Assembly: GCA_030295235.1 (NCBI GenBank) | Contig: AP026148.1 | Coordinates: 744,001-808,000, forward strand | DNA from: Fistulifera solaris | Lineage: Eukaryota > Bacillariophyta > Bacillariophyceae > Naviculales > Stauroneidaceae | Length of the DNA: 64,000 nt | Reading direction: 5' to 3' | Shown here: positions 20,069 to 32,900 of the stretch, piece by piece | Layout: each line of letters begins with the position of its first letter | How positions within the stretch are numbered: the stretch's first letter is position 1 | Made by a program: the position numbers and the translations under genes | Notes under the pieces: model-generated | Told to the model about the DNA's origin: nothing | What the model saw: only the letters and a program-made list of their open reading frames with translations | Database searches by the model: none

Positions 20069-23000
20069 CTAAGAATACTTTGCTAAAAACTTCTGCACAA
20101 TGTCTTCGCCCTTCTTCTCCCACTCGGCGCGGTTGTTGGTTGCGTAATTCAAGTATTCATCGCTCGAAACGCCAAACACGCCACATTCCTTCAACTTCTT
20201 CGTCAGGGGAATGATGTAATTGTCAAAGAAGCCTAGTTCGCCCTTGTACCAATTCACAGAAGGATCGTTCTCCAACAGACCGGCTTTGTATCCCAAATAC
20301 ATTTCTTCAAAGAGGCGCTCGTTCCACTTTTGATAGACGTGCCAGTGTTGCATGGTGTGTGATACGTCACTGGCTTGGATCAGATGCTCAATGACGATGG
20401 TCGCTTTACGGTGGATTTGGGTGTCGACATCTTCGTTCAAATCCGGATTGTGAAAAGCATCGGCCCAGCGCTTCTTACGCATGGCTCCAAGATCCTTGTC
20501 AAAGATGTCAGTTGCCATAACAGAGTTGACCACGAGCTGGCGTAAGCGACGGAGATCGCCTTCGGTCTTGAAGAGGCAGGCTCGCAGGTTACCGAAGGCG
20601 GAGTCCATGAGGATATGCCACGCCAGATCGACTGAGTTTTGTTCAGCGACACTCTGATTGTTGTACGCTGCAGCCATGGTTGGGTCTTGCTTGAGCAGCA
20701 CAAAGTTGGGAATACCACGGTGGTCGACGTCGTGGATGAGCGCGGCAAACACGAGTGCAAACTGCGTCAACGGATCGGACGTGATACCGTACGTCTTGTC
20801 GGCGGCTCCGTCGGTTTCCCGGCCCTTTTCAATGCGGGAAAGCAGCTTGGTGACCGACATGGTAACATGCGATGCGTGCTCGAAGCAGTGAAAGGGATTG
20901 GTATGATACATCTTGGAGAGGACCGTAACAAGGCTGCGAACTTCCTCCACGACGACAGGATCGAGCTCTACCGTGTTGGTATCTTGCGACGCTGTGTGAA
21001 GATGCTCATCTGCGGGCATAACGATGATCTCGGCAATCTCTCCAATGACGTTGGTGGTGTCTCGTCCGATCGACTGTTCAGCCGCGCGGACACGGCGTTC
21101 ATCGGAGAATGCTGTAGGCAACGAGTTGGCTGCTTGCCGCTTCAGAACAAGTTTCTTGAGGAGATTGACCAGGATATCACAGTTCCAGTCAATGAGACGG
21201 TCGATTTTCTTTTGCTCTAAATCGACTTCCACTTTTGGTTGTTCCCCACTGTCTTGCTCGACAATAGAAGCCGACAACTGTTTGTTTTCCTTGGTGGGAT
21301 TGATCTTGAGCCAGTATGTTTGGATCGCTCCTTTGCCTTTGGCCACGATGAGATCTTCGCGGAGTTCCAGCCAGTCTTCTTTTCCGGCTTCCTTGAGCAA
21401 CTGAGCAGTTTCCGGCGAGACGTGAATCTTCTTTCCCTTTCCGGAAGTTTCGATGCGTGACGTGGTGTTCATGGTATCCCCAAAGAGCTGTAATCTGGCT
21501 CGCTCGCCGCGAAGGACACCGGCCGTCACCGGGCCACTGTGCAAGCCGCATCGCAACGAAAGCTCACCCGTGTCCGGCCCCAGTTTGAGCTCGAGGCTTT
21601 CGGTGACTTCTTTCATTTTCTTCTGGCACTTTTGCGCAAACATGGCCATCAATATCGCATGATCGTCTCGGGGCTCTGGCATTCCTGCCACGGCAACGTA
21701 GCAGTCACCAACCGTTTCGACCTTGAAGACGCCCATCTTGCGTGCCACCTTGTCGAACTCACTGAAGATAGCTTCGAGTAATTGAAAGACTTGAGTTGGT
21801 TCTCGGACACTGCTCCAAGCAGTGAACCCAACGATGTCCATGAAGGAAACGGTCGTTGCAACGTACAAATCAGCCACGGGCTTGGTGCCGAATGCAGTGC
21901 TTTGGGTCGGTGCACTGTTTTCTTCCATCAGATTGGAGTAGTCGACTTGCTTGGTAGTTTTAGTCTTTTGGAGTGCCTCAATGTCCCCGCCGTTCTTCAA
22001 CAGCTGGGCCTGGATACTCTTGGGGAACATTGCCGAGACGATCTTGTTCGTTTTCTGGACCCGCATCGCCAGCTTTGTCTGTCTCCTCTTGACGTTCATA
22101 TCCCAGCAAATGAAAGCGAACGCTGTCATGATAAAGATAGCGATGCAACCCACGCTGAATAGCAACGGTGCATTTGTCAAGTACTCATCCTCGAATTCTT
22201 GGGTTGGGTAAAGGCGAAGCGTGTAGACGCATAGCTTGCTTTCGTCGAGTTGAAGACGGCGAGTTTCAGTCGTGGGCTGCTCGGAAAAGCGCGAATTGAC
22301 AAAAGGGACGTGCTTGCCGAGATAGTTGAACTTGTGGTCATGATGGTCTCCTTCTCCAACGTAATGAACCTCTTCGCCCGAAATGTCGAACGTGTACACG
22401 TCTCCACACGAGTTTTCGACAACACACGTCATGGGATATGGTGTGTGCAATATATCCCCCAGAAATAGTTCCCAGGTAAAGATCGAGACAAAATACCCCA
22501 CCACATTTGCTTGCAGCTGCAGGGTATCGTTGATGGGCTGAACGACAAAGCTGTGCGGATGATCGGCGATGACACCTGGGAGAGATGCTGTCCCTAAGTC
22601 AGCAGCCAAGGTCGTCGTGATCTCAGAGACAACAGCATCCGTGAAGACTTCGGAGACTTCTGCCGCGTGACGAAATGCGTCCACAGACCGAAGGTCGAGG
22701 TTCATGACTGTCTTGTCGGTCAGAGGAGGCGACACCTGCCACGTCGGATTAAAGGGTCCTTCGGATTCGCCGGCGATTACGTTCCCCCTCGCCGTCGTGC
22801 AACTGGTTTGCAATTCCCGACTCGCTTTGAGAGTACTGCTCCCACTCTTCCGCTGTCGTTGACGTTTGGCGTAAAGATCATGAGTTCCGTGTGGCTTAGC
22901 GATCGGAATGCCTCGCCCTGTTCTTGGAAATACGGAATAGTCACTTGGGGCCACTGGGCTTGAATAGCAGTTAACACTGATGTTGTCGACGTTGTTATCT

Positions 23001-23382
23001 CGTGCATTTCACTGAGCAGCTCGTTGAACTTGCGCTGTGAGAGACGGATGAGCTCATCAGATAGAATGTGAAACTTTGTCAGGGTGTTGCGTGAGAAGCC
23101 GAAAGCAATAATACTTCATCTCCGGGGAGCGCAGCTTACCTCTCCCTCGAAGTGTTTCTCTTCTTCATTTCGGAAAGCAAAGTAGCAGACGGTGGACAAA
23201 GTAGCAGCGCTGATCAGCAACGTCAAAGCGACGCAGAAGCGACTGTAACGCACAAGCTTATCTTCCGCCGCAAGCTCTTCCGGAGTTTTGTTGCTCGAAT
23301 AGGTCACTCCGGAAGTGTTGCTGAAGCTTCCATCTTTCCCACTGCTGTTGTTGGATGACGAATGATGGGAAGAATCTGTCAT
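20069..23382 (-). CDS. Receptor guanylate cyclase/phosphodiesterase fusion, copy A (two +1 frame errors)
   Basis: Exon 1 is 23140-23382, exon 2 is 20069-23073, with a 66-bp intron (GTAAGC donor). Removing one base near 22853 and one from the C5 run at 22784-22788 gives 1081 residues. Layout: Ser/Asn-rich cytoplasmic start; TM1 about 49-70; extracellular sensor region 71-383; TM2 about 384-405 (LLFSVGCIAIFIMTAFAFICW); class III cyclase 482-672; HD-type PDE 801-1050. Cyclase: metal Asp in FMDIVGFT and in VGDCYVA, the guanine-type Glu in KVETVGD, NTTSR for catalysis; the second base-selecting residue is Gln (RLQLFGD), where animal guanylate cyclases have Cys. PDE metal ligands: NPFHCFEHASH, LIHDVDHRG, ASDVSH. 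One protein thus makes and breaks cyclic nucleotide in response to an outside signal. Diatom GC/PDE fusions have been linked to pheromone signalling. Confidence 0.88.
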
Positions 23383-25819
23383 ATCAAAAGAACTGTTGGC
23401 AACAAAGACGCGTGTGTTCGGATTGTGGCTTTTGGTGATTGTTTTGAAATGCTTTTCTTGCTTTCTCTTCCGAGAGGATGGGTCTTGTCGATGTGTTTTG
23501 ATGTGCTTTTGACGTCCTTTATTCTTTGGGCTTATTGGATTGTACTTTATACTATGAATATTGTCTTTCAGAGAACCTTTGGGCGTATTTCAAAAGTTCC
23601 AACCTTCAAATTCAAGGCTTCTTCTATTAATCTTGCCTTCGTTTACGGTAATAACTTTCTACATTCATCAGTTATACCAATAATTCATGAGTTAGGGAGT
23701 ACTAGTTACTACTAATAACAATTAGGACTTAAAGAGAAGGCTCACTGTGACAAGGAAAGGTATAACACCAGCCACCTGCCACCAGCCGCCAGTCACCAGT
23801 GAGCAGTGAGCAGTGAGCAGTGAACACTGAGCAGTGAGCAGTGAACACTGAGTAGTGAAACTCAACGAAAAGACTTTTTAGGCTGGCCCTGTTATTGGCG
23901 GTTGGCGACAGTGGCTAAAAAGACCGAAGAAAGATCCGATTACACCCATTCTCGCCTTTAAAACTTTCAAACATCAACACCAGTAGGCAGTGTTCTTTTG
24001 AGTAACATGTACTACGTAGTAATTTTCTTAAACAGCGAAACTGGAAAATACGCAAGCTAACAGTAAATAATGCATTTCCATTTCCTTGTTTGCATGGGCA
24101 ATGGTGTTTCTTGCCGAAAATCAACATGGCTAATCTGTTTCGTAAAAGTTGTGTTAAAGGAAGTTAAGAGAAACAACCTCTTAGGTACCGGTACCTCTTG
24201 ACTGTCATTTGCTTGTTGAAGAATCCTAACAAACCCCGACTGGATCAGATAGTCCATGACTGGATTTCGTTGGCGAGTCGTAGGGTCAGCGGATCGTCTG
24301 GACTTCATCACACCCCGTTGACGATGATTCGATGGATACCCATATCATCCCGTGTCGCACACAAGACGAGAAGGAAGAGAATCAATGAGTGGAAAGTTAG
24401 ATGTGAGTGAGTCTCTAATTTTGTTTTTTCGAACAAGAGACTACAATTTGCTTCGAACATCGAAATGTGCGCGCGATCTGCCCTTCATTCCGGAAAAGAG
24501 CGCATGCTTTACGCGGTGGATTGACAAAGTAGGTTGTCATCACGTTTCCCATGTTGTGCACGAAAATGATGATTCTCCCATTTACATGTGATGATGAAAG
24601 GAAAGATACTAGCATGTCTTTTAGTCGGAGTGAAACGACTTCTATTTCACTTGCTTCTCCACCCAGACTAATCGCAGTTGAAGTGAGAAATCAACCAACA
24701 TGACGACAAACGTTGAATCGTTGATGAGGTGCCTTGTCATCTTAGAGATCAAACGGTTTTCGTGCTTCCTACCCTCATTGTGGCAATACCTGCGCTCTTT
24801 CTTTCCCATCTTGTGCGATTCTTGGTGCAGGACGAATACATATTATAAAAGTGGCTAAAGAGCGACAGTCATACACGAAAATCTTCGATATCTACAAGAT
24901 ATAGCTGTTTTCCAGCAATGATATTTTCGGTTTAGTGAAGCCAGTACATGACAAAATTCAACCAGAGCCGTGCGCGCAACTGGTATGTTGCTTTGCTGCT
25001 CCCATTCGACGCGGTTAATGCTCGGAAATGCTAATACTCACCGCTTGAAAACTACGAAGACGCCGCATGGCTTCCATATATACAACACGAAAACGATGTA
25101 CTTATCAGAGAAACGATCTCTATGATTACCTACATACATGTCGTCAATATCAACTTATCGAAGGGGGAGTTCGCCGCCGGAGAAACACCTGATTGGCACC
25201 TCTCCTCATGAAATTGCCATTGCGCTCCTATTGATAACCACACTTTCATCGATGTAGCGCTAGTGGCTTATCCACGTCCTAATTCTTTTTTTCGTTTAGG
25301 ATACCACATGAACTTCGACATTACGCAGGGGAGTACGTTGTTGACCGTGTCAACACGGTTTAGGAGCGCCTCGACGATATGGCAAATGAGCAGCTGGCAG
25401 TGTGTGCTTTCAAGAACAGAGCACATTAACAATAATAGCTGCTTTGAGTTGGTGAATGCAGGAGCAAGATGAGTGATTCGTAAAAAGGACGCCGTAACAT
25501 GTTGAAAAAACGAGATAGGAGTGTCGCTACAACCACAACTTTTGCCTTGCCTGAACAATTCAAGGACACTGAGTGGACTTTCCGTTGTTAGAGTTTCATA
25601 GGAAAACTTTTATGGTGACATCAATCAGTTTGAAAACGTGTCTGAGAAGGTGTGGTCAAAATGATGATGAACGAACAGGCTTCTTGTTTCTAATCAGCCT
25701 CGATTCTTTTTCACGAATACTACAGAAAAGTGCTTGATTGATATTGAAAAGATATATTTAACTTGAAAAGCTAGAATGTGAACGGTTGAGTGATACCCGA
25801 CACAAATAATTATGTCCAA
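23383..25819. other. Intergenic spacer of 2.4 kb
   Basis: No gene is convincing. Contains a 9-unit heptamer tandem repeat (23797-23859) and a 14-bp palindrome AGGTACCGGTACCT (24183-24196). The sequence is not similar to the spacer downstream of copy B, although the genes themselves are nearly identical. Confidence 0.45.
23797..23859 (+). repeat. Heptamer tandem repeat, 9 units of CAGTGAG type
   Basis: Nine consecutive 7-mers: CAGTGAG and its variants CAGTGAA, CACTGAG and TAGTGAA. The order shows a higher-order pattern (GAG, GAA, CACTGAG repeating). Intergenic, about 0.4 kb upstream of copy A. Confidence 0.85.
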
Positions 25820-28800
25820 CTAGACGTATTTCACGATGAACTTTTGCACAATGTCTTCGCCCTTCTTCTCCCACTCGGCGCGGTTGTTGGTTGCGTAATT
25901 CAAGTATTCATCGCTCGAAACGCCAAACACGCCACATTCCTTCAACTTCTTCGTCAGGGGAATGATGTAATTGTCAAAGAAGCCTAGTTCGCCCTTGTAC
26001 CAATTCACAGAAGGATCGTTCTCCAACAGACCGGCTTTGTATCCCAAATACATTTCTTCAAAGAGGCGCTCGTTCCACTTTTGATAGACGTGCCAGTGTT
26101 GCATGGTGTGTGATACGTCACTGGCTTGAATCAGATGCTCAATGACGATGGTCGCTTTACGGTGGATTTGGGTGTCGACATCTTCGTTCAAATCCGGATT
26201 GTGAAAAGCATCGGCCCAGCGCTTCTTACGCATGGCTCCAAGATCCTTGTCAAAGATGTCAGTTGCCATAACAGAGTTGACCACGAGCTGGCGTAAGCGA
26301 CGGAGATCGCCTTCGGTCTTGAAGAGGCAGGCTCGCAGGTTACCGAAGGCGGAGTCCATGAGGATATGCCATGCCAGATCGACTGAGTTTTGTTCAGCGA
26401 CACTCTGATTGTTGTACGCTGCAGCCATGGTTGGGTCTTGCTTGAGCAGCACAAAGTTGGGAATACCACGGTGGTCGACGTCGTGGATGAGCGCGGCAAA
26501 CACGAGTGCAAACTGCGTCAACGGATCGGACGTGATACCGTACGTCTTGTCGGCGGCTCCGTCGGTTTCCCGGCCCTTTTCAATGCGAGAAAGCAGCTTG
26601 GTGACCGACATGGTAACATGCGATGCGTGCTCGAAGCAGTGAAAGGGATTGGTATGATACATCTTGGAGAGGACCGTAACAAGACTGCGAACTTCCTCCA
26701 CGACGACAGGATCGAGCTCTACCGTGTTGGTATCTTGCGACACTGTGTGAAGATGCTCATCGGCGGGCATAACGATGATCTCGGCAATTTCTCCAATGAC
26801 GTTGGTGGTGTCTCGTCCGATCGACTGTTCAGCCACGCGGACACGGCGTTCATCAGAGAATGCTGTAGGCAACGAGTTGGCTGCTTGCCGCTTCAGAACA
26901 AGTTTCTTGAGGAGATTGACCAGGATATCACAGTTCCAGTCAATGAGACGGTCGATTTTCTTTTGCTCTAAATCGACTTCCACTTTTGGTTGTTCCCCAC
27001 CGTCTTGCTCGACAATAGAAGCCGACAACTGTTTGTTTTCCTTGGCGGGATTGATCTTGAGCCAGAATGTTTGGATCGCTCCTTTGCCTTTGGCCACGAT
27101 GAGATCTTCGCGGAGTTCCAGCCAGTCTTCTTTTCCGGCTTCCTTGAGCAACTGAGCAGTTTCCGGCGAGACGTGAATCTTCTTTCCCTTTCCGGAAGTT
27201 TCGATGCGTGACGTGGTGTTCATGGTATCCCCAAAGAGCTGTAATCTGGCTCGCTCGCCGCGAAGGACACCGGCCGTCACCGGGCCACTGTGCAAGCCGC
27301 ATCGCAACGAAAGCTCACCCGTGTCCGGCCCCAGCTTGAGCTCGAGGCTTTCGGTGACTTCTTTCATTTTCTTCTGGCACTTTTGCGCAAACATGGCCAT
27401 CAATATCGCATGATCGTCTCGGGGCTCTGGCATTCCTGCCACGGCAACGTAGCAGTCACCAACCGTTTCGACCTTGAAGACGCCCATCTTGCGTGCCACC
27501 TTGTCGAACTCACTGAAGATAGCTTCGAGTAATTGAAAGACTTGAGTTGGTTCTCGGACACTGCTCCAAGCAGTGAACCCAACGATGTCCATGAAGGAAA
27601 CGGTCGTTGCAACGTACAAATCAGCCACGGGCTTGGTACCGAATGCAGTGCTTTGGGTCGGTGCACTGTTTTCTTCCATCAGATTGGAGTAGTCGACTTG
27701 CTTGGTTGTTTTAGTCTTTTGAGTGCCTCAATGTCCCCGCCGTTCTTCAACAGCTGGGCCTGGATACTCTTGGGGAACATTGCCGAGACGATCTTGTTCG
27801 TTTTCTGGACCCGCATCGCCAGCTTTGTCTGTCTCCTCTTGACGTTCATATCCCAGCAAATGAAAGCGAACGCTGTCATGATAAAGATAGCGATGCAACC
27901 CACGCTGAATAGCAACGGTGCATTTGTCAAGTACTCATCCTCGAATTCTTGGGTTGGGTAAAGGCGAAGCGTGTAGACGCATAGCTTGCTTTCGTCGAGT
28001 TGAAGACGGCGAGTTTCAGTCGTGGGCTGCTCGGAAAAGCGCGAATTGACAAAAGGGACGTGCTTGCCGAGATAGTTGAACTTGTGGTCATGATGGTCTC
28101 CTTCTCCAACGTAATGAACCTCTTCGCCCGAAATGTCGAACGTGTACACGTCTCCACACGAGTTTTCGACAACACACGTCATGGGATATGGTGTGTGCAA
28201 TATATCCCCCAGAAATAGTTCCCAGGTAAAGATCGAGACAAAATACCCCACCACATTTGCTTGCAGCTGCAGGGTATCGTTGATGGGCTGAACGACAAAG
28301 CTGTGCGGATGATCGGCGATGACACCTGGGAGAGATGCTGTCCCTAAGTCAGCAGCCAAGGTCGTCGTGATCTCAGAGACAACAGCATCCGTGAAGACTT
28401 CGGAGACTTCTGCCGCGTGACGAAATGCGTCCACAGACCGAAGGTCGAGGTTCATGACTGTCTTGTCGGTCAGAGGAGGCGACACCTGCCAAGTCGGATT
28501 AAAGGGTCCTTCGGATTCGCCGGCGATTACGTTCCCCTCGCCGTCGTGCAACTCGTTTGCAATTCCCGACTCGCTTTGAGAGTACTGCTCCCACTCTTCC
28601 GCGTCGTTGACGTTTGGCGTAAAGATCATGAGTTCCGTGTGGCTTAGCGATCGGAATGCCTCGCCCTGTTCTTGGAAATACGGAATAGTCACTTGGGGCC
28701 ACTTGACTTGATGGTAGGCAGTCAGTGATGTCGTAGAAGTAGTAAATTCGTGCAATTCATTAACGAGATCTTTGAACTTCTGACGAGAGAGACGGTCTAC

Positions 28801-29126
28801 CTCATCGGAGAGAATTTTGAACTGTGAACACTGAGTATGATTGGTTCTTAGAATGAACAGCGTAAGCGACTATAATGTCTTACCTCTCCCTCGAAGTGTT
28901 TCTCTTCTTCATTTCGGAAAGCAAAGTAGCAGACGGTGGACAAAGTAGCAGCGCTGATCAGCAACGTCAAAGCGACACAGTAGCGACTGTAACGCACAAG
29001 CTTATCTTCCGCCGCAAGCTCTTCCGGTGTCTTGTTGCTCGAATAGGTCACTCCGGAAGTGTTGCTGATACTTCCATCTTTCCCACTGCTGTTGTTAGAT
29101 GACGAATGTTGGGAGGAGTCTGTCAT
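25820..29126 (-). CDS. Receptor guanylate cyclase/phosphodiesterase fusion, copy B (one -1 frame error)
   Basis: Exon 1 is 28884-29126, exon 2 is 25820-28821, with a 62-bp intron (GTAAGA donor). A single missing base at about 27720 (TTTTGAG versus TTTTGGAG in copy A) splits the frame between TM2 and the cyclase; restored, it also has 1081 residues. The domain order and every catalytic residue listed for copy A are the same. From about 25845 to 28705 it is nearly identical to copy A at DNA level. It differs in exon 1 (a few changes), the first 30 residues of exon 2, the intron, and the last residues (FIVKYV versus FLAKYS). Here the N-terminal frame is intact where copy A is broken. Either each is a gene with an assembly error or both are recently inactivated. 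Confidence 0.88.
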
Positions 29127-29970
29127 ATTGAAACGTATATGGATAACGTATATGGATAACAGTCACTTGGGTAAACTAAAATGGGTTGAGTTTTTTTTTT
29201 TTTTTTGATGTTTGGTTGTGTTGTGAGGCGAAGGAGGTGGAGAAGGGAGAAAGTCTTTCGTCACCTTGTCCCGATCAATCAATCGGCTTCCAGGTCGGCT
29301 GTCACAACTTGTACTTGTTTTGAGTAGAAAAAGCTGTAAAAAGGACACTGTAATGACTCTACGTTTGGTTACTTCCTTTCTGAAAATCAGCGAACAGCGA
29401 ATGCTCTCTTTGTTTGGCTGTTTGGCTCATAGCTAATACACTATACACTCGAGACTCGAGTGTTTGCGTTTTCTCCTATGCCTAATGCTCTCCCATGTGG
29501 AAAGCGTCCTGTCCTGTCCCTTGCACTTGACTACGCCCATTCCTTGACGACGCCTTCCTCGTAGATTCTGGAGGAGTTCGTCAACCTTCTTGTCTTTGTT
29601 TCTTGGCCTCTAGAAAACCCTGGTGCCGGTACTCACCCACTCTACAAAAATGGGGCCTTAGGGTACTGTACAATTTAACCTTAACCTTAACCTTACCATA
29701 ACCATTCCTTTTTTACAATAACGCGGCACAGTCAGCTATCCGGACGCTTTTCGACGAAAATCGTCGAAACTCATTCGTTTGAAGGGTGATTTTTGATTCT
29801 GATTACATTTGACTCAATCGGAGCATCCTAAACATTATCTTCCTTTTTTAAAAGTTGCTGAGCATGTGTAAAGTAATTGGAAGTATGAAATCTACGGAGC
29901 TTAAGAATATTATTGATGCGCAACAGAAACTGGGCTCGCCACTGGCCTAGTTTGCTTCATAACAACCTTT
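29127..29970. other. Intergenic spacer
   Basis: Contains a T16 run (about 29191-29206) and three CCTTAA steps at 29678-29696. No gene recognised. Confidence 0.4.
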
Positions 29971-32900
29971 CTACGAGTACTTCTTGAGGAACTTTTGCAC
30001 AATTTCTTCTCCCTTTTTCTCCCACTCGGCGCGATTGTTCGTCGCGTAATTCAAGTATTCATCGCTCGAGACACCAAACACACCGCAGTCCTTCAGTTTC
30101 TTTGTCAAGGGAATCACATAGTTGTCGAAGAATCCAATTTCCCCTTTGTACCAATTCACGGAAGGATCGTTTTCCAACAGGCCGGCTTTGTAACTCAAAT
30201 ACATTTCTTCAAAAAGCCTCTCGTTCCACTTTTGATACACGTGCCAGTGTTGCATGGTGTGTGATACGTCACTGGCTTGAATCAGATGCTCAATGACGAT
30301 CGTGGCCTTGCGATGAACCTGTGTAAGGGCGGCTTCGTTGGAGTTGTTATAGAAGGCATCTTCCCATCTCTTCTTGCGCAAAAGTCCCAGATCTTTATCA
30401 AAGATATCGGTCGCCATGACAGAATTGACAATCAGTTGTCGCATGCGTCGCAAATCATCCTCGGTGGAGAAGAGACAGTCGCGAAGGTTCGCGAACTCCT
30501 TGTCCATGAGAATATTCCACGCCAAATCCACCGAGTTTTGTTCGGCGACACTTTTGTTGGCGTAAGCCGCCGCCATTGCCGGGTCCTGTTTGATCAAAAC
30601 AAAGTTGGGTACGCCGCGATGGTCCACATCATGAATCAATGCCGCAAGAACGACGGCGAATTGCGTGAGCGGATCCGAGGTGATACCATACGTTTGATCC
30701 TGCAGCTGGCTTTCGTTACTCTTAACAATGCGCGATAGGAGTTTTGTGACGGACATGGTGACATGCGAAGCATGCTCGAAGCAGTGGAACGGATTGTCAT
30801 GGTACATTTTCGATAAAATTGTTACCAGGTTTCGCAGTTCGTCGCGAACTTGAGGATCGATCTCGACATCTTTGGCGTCTTGCTCAACATGGTCGTTATC
30901 AGCTTCGGGCATGGGAATGATTTCAACAATCTCTTCGATCACATTGCCTCCCTTACCCAAATGTTTTTCCGCTTGTTGGATGCGGTTTCGCATTAAACGT
31001 TGGAGAGATACAGGCAAGTTCTTCTTCGACCGCTTCTGAACTATCTTCTTCAACAGGTTGAGCAAGATGTCGCAGTTCCAGTCAATAAGGCGTTGCGTCT
31101 TCTTTTCGTCTGCTGTCATGGGGACTTCATCTTTCTCAGCCTCACCTCTGGACACAATAGCCGCAACAGCATTGCACTGCTTGACTGAAACCGCATTGCT
31201 GGTATTTGGGTCGATCTTGAGCCAATACGTCTGGATGGCACCTTTTCCTTTGGCTACCACGATATCCTCTCGCAATACCAGCCAGTTTTCCTTTCCGTTG
31301 TTCTTCAAAAGTTCAGCCGTTTCAGGGGAGACGTGAATCAAGTGCGGCTTTCCGGATGTTTCAATTCTCGATGTTGTATTCATGGTATCGCCAAAGAGTT
31401 GTAACCTGGACCGTTCACCGCGCAGCACTCCAGCAGTGACCGGTCCACTATGCAACCCACACCGAAGAGCGAGTTCACCGGTATCCGGTCCTAGCTTCAG
31501 CTCCAATGACTCCGTGACTTCCGCCATCTTCTTCTGACAACGCTGAGCGAACCGGGCCATGACAACGAAGTGATCCTCGCGTGGTTCCGGAAGCCCAGAC
31601 ACAGCGACGTAGCAGTCTCCTACAGTTTCTACCTTGAAGACGCCCATTTGTCGAGCAATATCGTCGAACTGGAAGAAAATGGATTCCAGTAACTGAAAGA
31701 CTTGAGTGGGCTCTCGGACACTGCTCCACGCGGTGAAACCACAGATATCGGCGAAGAAAATCGTTGTGGCAACGTATAAATCAGCAATTGGCTTTCCCTT
31801 GAAGGCAATCACGCATTCTTGGCTTTCATCGGCGTCCATAAGGGTCTTGCCGCCCATCTGTTTTTCTTTCAGCTTTTCTGCTTCTTCCATTTGGCGCCGA
31901 GCTTCTTCAATCATTTCGTCCTCTTTGGTCATTTGATGTTCTATCTTGGTAGGGGCAACTCCAGCAATGAGTTGCTTCGTCTGACTGATGTTAAAACTGA
32001 GTTTAGTTTTTTTACGAACAGCGTAATCCAAGATGAGAAACGACACTGCTGTAAAGAGAAAAATAAGTACGCTTGAAACAGCAAGAAAAGCTGGCTGCAT
32101 AGTAGAATAGCCGCCGACGAAGGATGTCGTTGGGTAGAGGTGTATCATGTATACACAACGGGTGGTTTGTTGCAACACGCGTTCGGTTGATGCTTCCGTA
32201 AGATCTGAGTTGGCAAGTTCAAAAGAGATTTTCATATCACTGTATGCCTGGTCATGAAGGTCACCGAAACCCTTGTATGAAACATCACCAGTACCATGAA
32301 GCTGATAAGTACTGACGGACCCGCACGAATTTTCAAGGACAGCCTCAATGGCACCTTCGTGACCATGAACAATATCGTCGAGAACAGCATCCCAGGCAAC
32401 AATAGCCGAGAAATAGGCAACAGGCATTTTGCTCGTCCCAAGCGACAAATCTTTATATACAGGCTCAACGAGGAGACAGTATGGCGGGTTGTCGGTATCC
32501 GAAGTGGCCTCCGAAAAATCAGACGCCGAGACGGTGTCGGAGAGAACAGCTACTTGTGATTCACTTGCAATTTGAACCGCGTTAGCGAAGGATGGAAGAG
32601 ACATTAAATCCAGACTCATAATTGCATGATCAGTGGCCAAGTACGGCGAAACTTGCCAAACTGGTGCGTAAGGCCCTTCTGAATCAACAGGCTGTCCATT
32701 AGCTGTTTGAAGAGAGTAGAACTCGTCGTTGAGTCCCAACTGAGCGTACAGAGTCCATTCAACAAGGTCCTGGACGACAGGGCTAAATATCAATGCCTTT
32801 GTCTCGGTCAAGGCGCTGAAGCTTGTACCAAGACGGTCGAAATAGGGAACGGTGACTTGGGGCCACGCGGCATTTTGAGAAGCGAGAAGCGAAGTGGTCG

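Noticed and set aside
20639-21220. 193-residue plus-strand open frame inside GC/PDE copy A, repeated at 26390-26971 in copy B
   Set aside because: It is antisense to the PDE-coding exon and is duplicated only because the exon is. The translation has no domain and the sense strand explains the sequence.
23797-23859. Heptamer array as a CRISPR-like array
   Set aside because: Units are contiguous with no spacers; it is a simple tandem repeat in a eukaryotic genome.
29672-29702. CCTTAACCTTAACCTTACC, telomere-like
   Set aside because: Only about three units, not TTAGGG type, and inside a gene region. Not evidence for a telomere.
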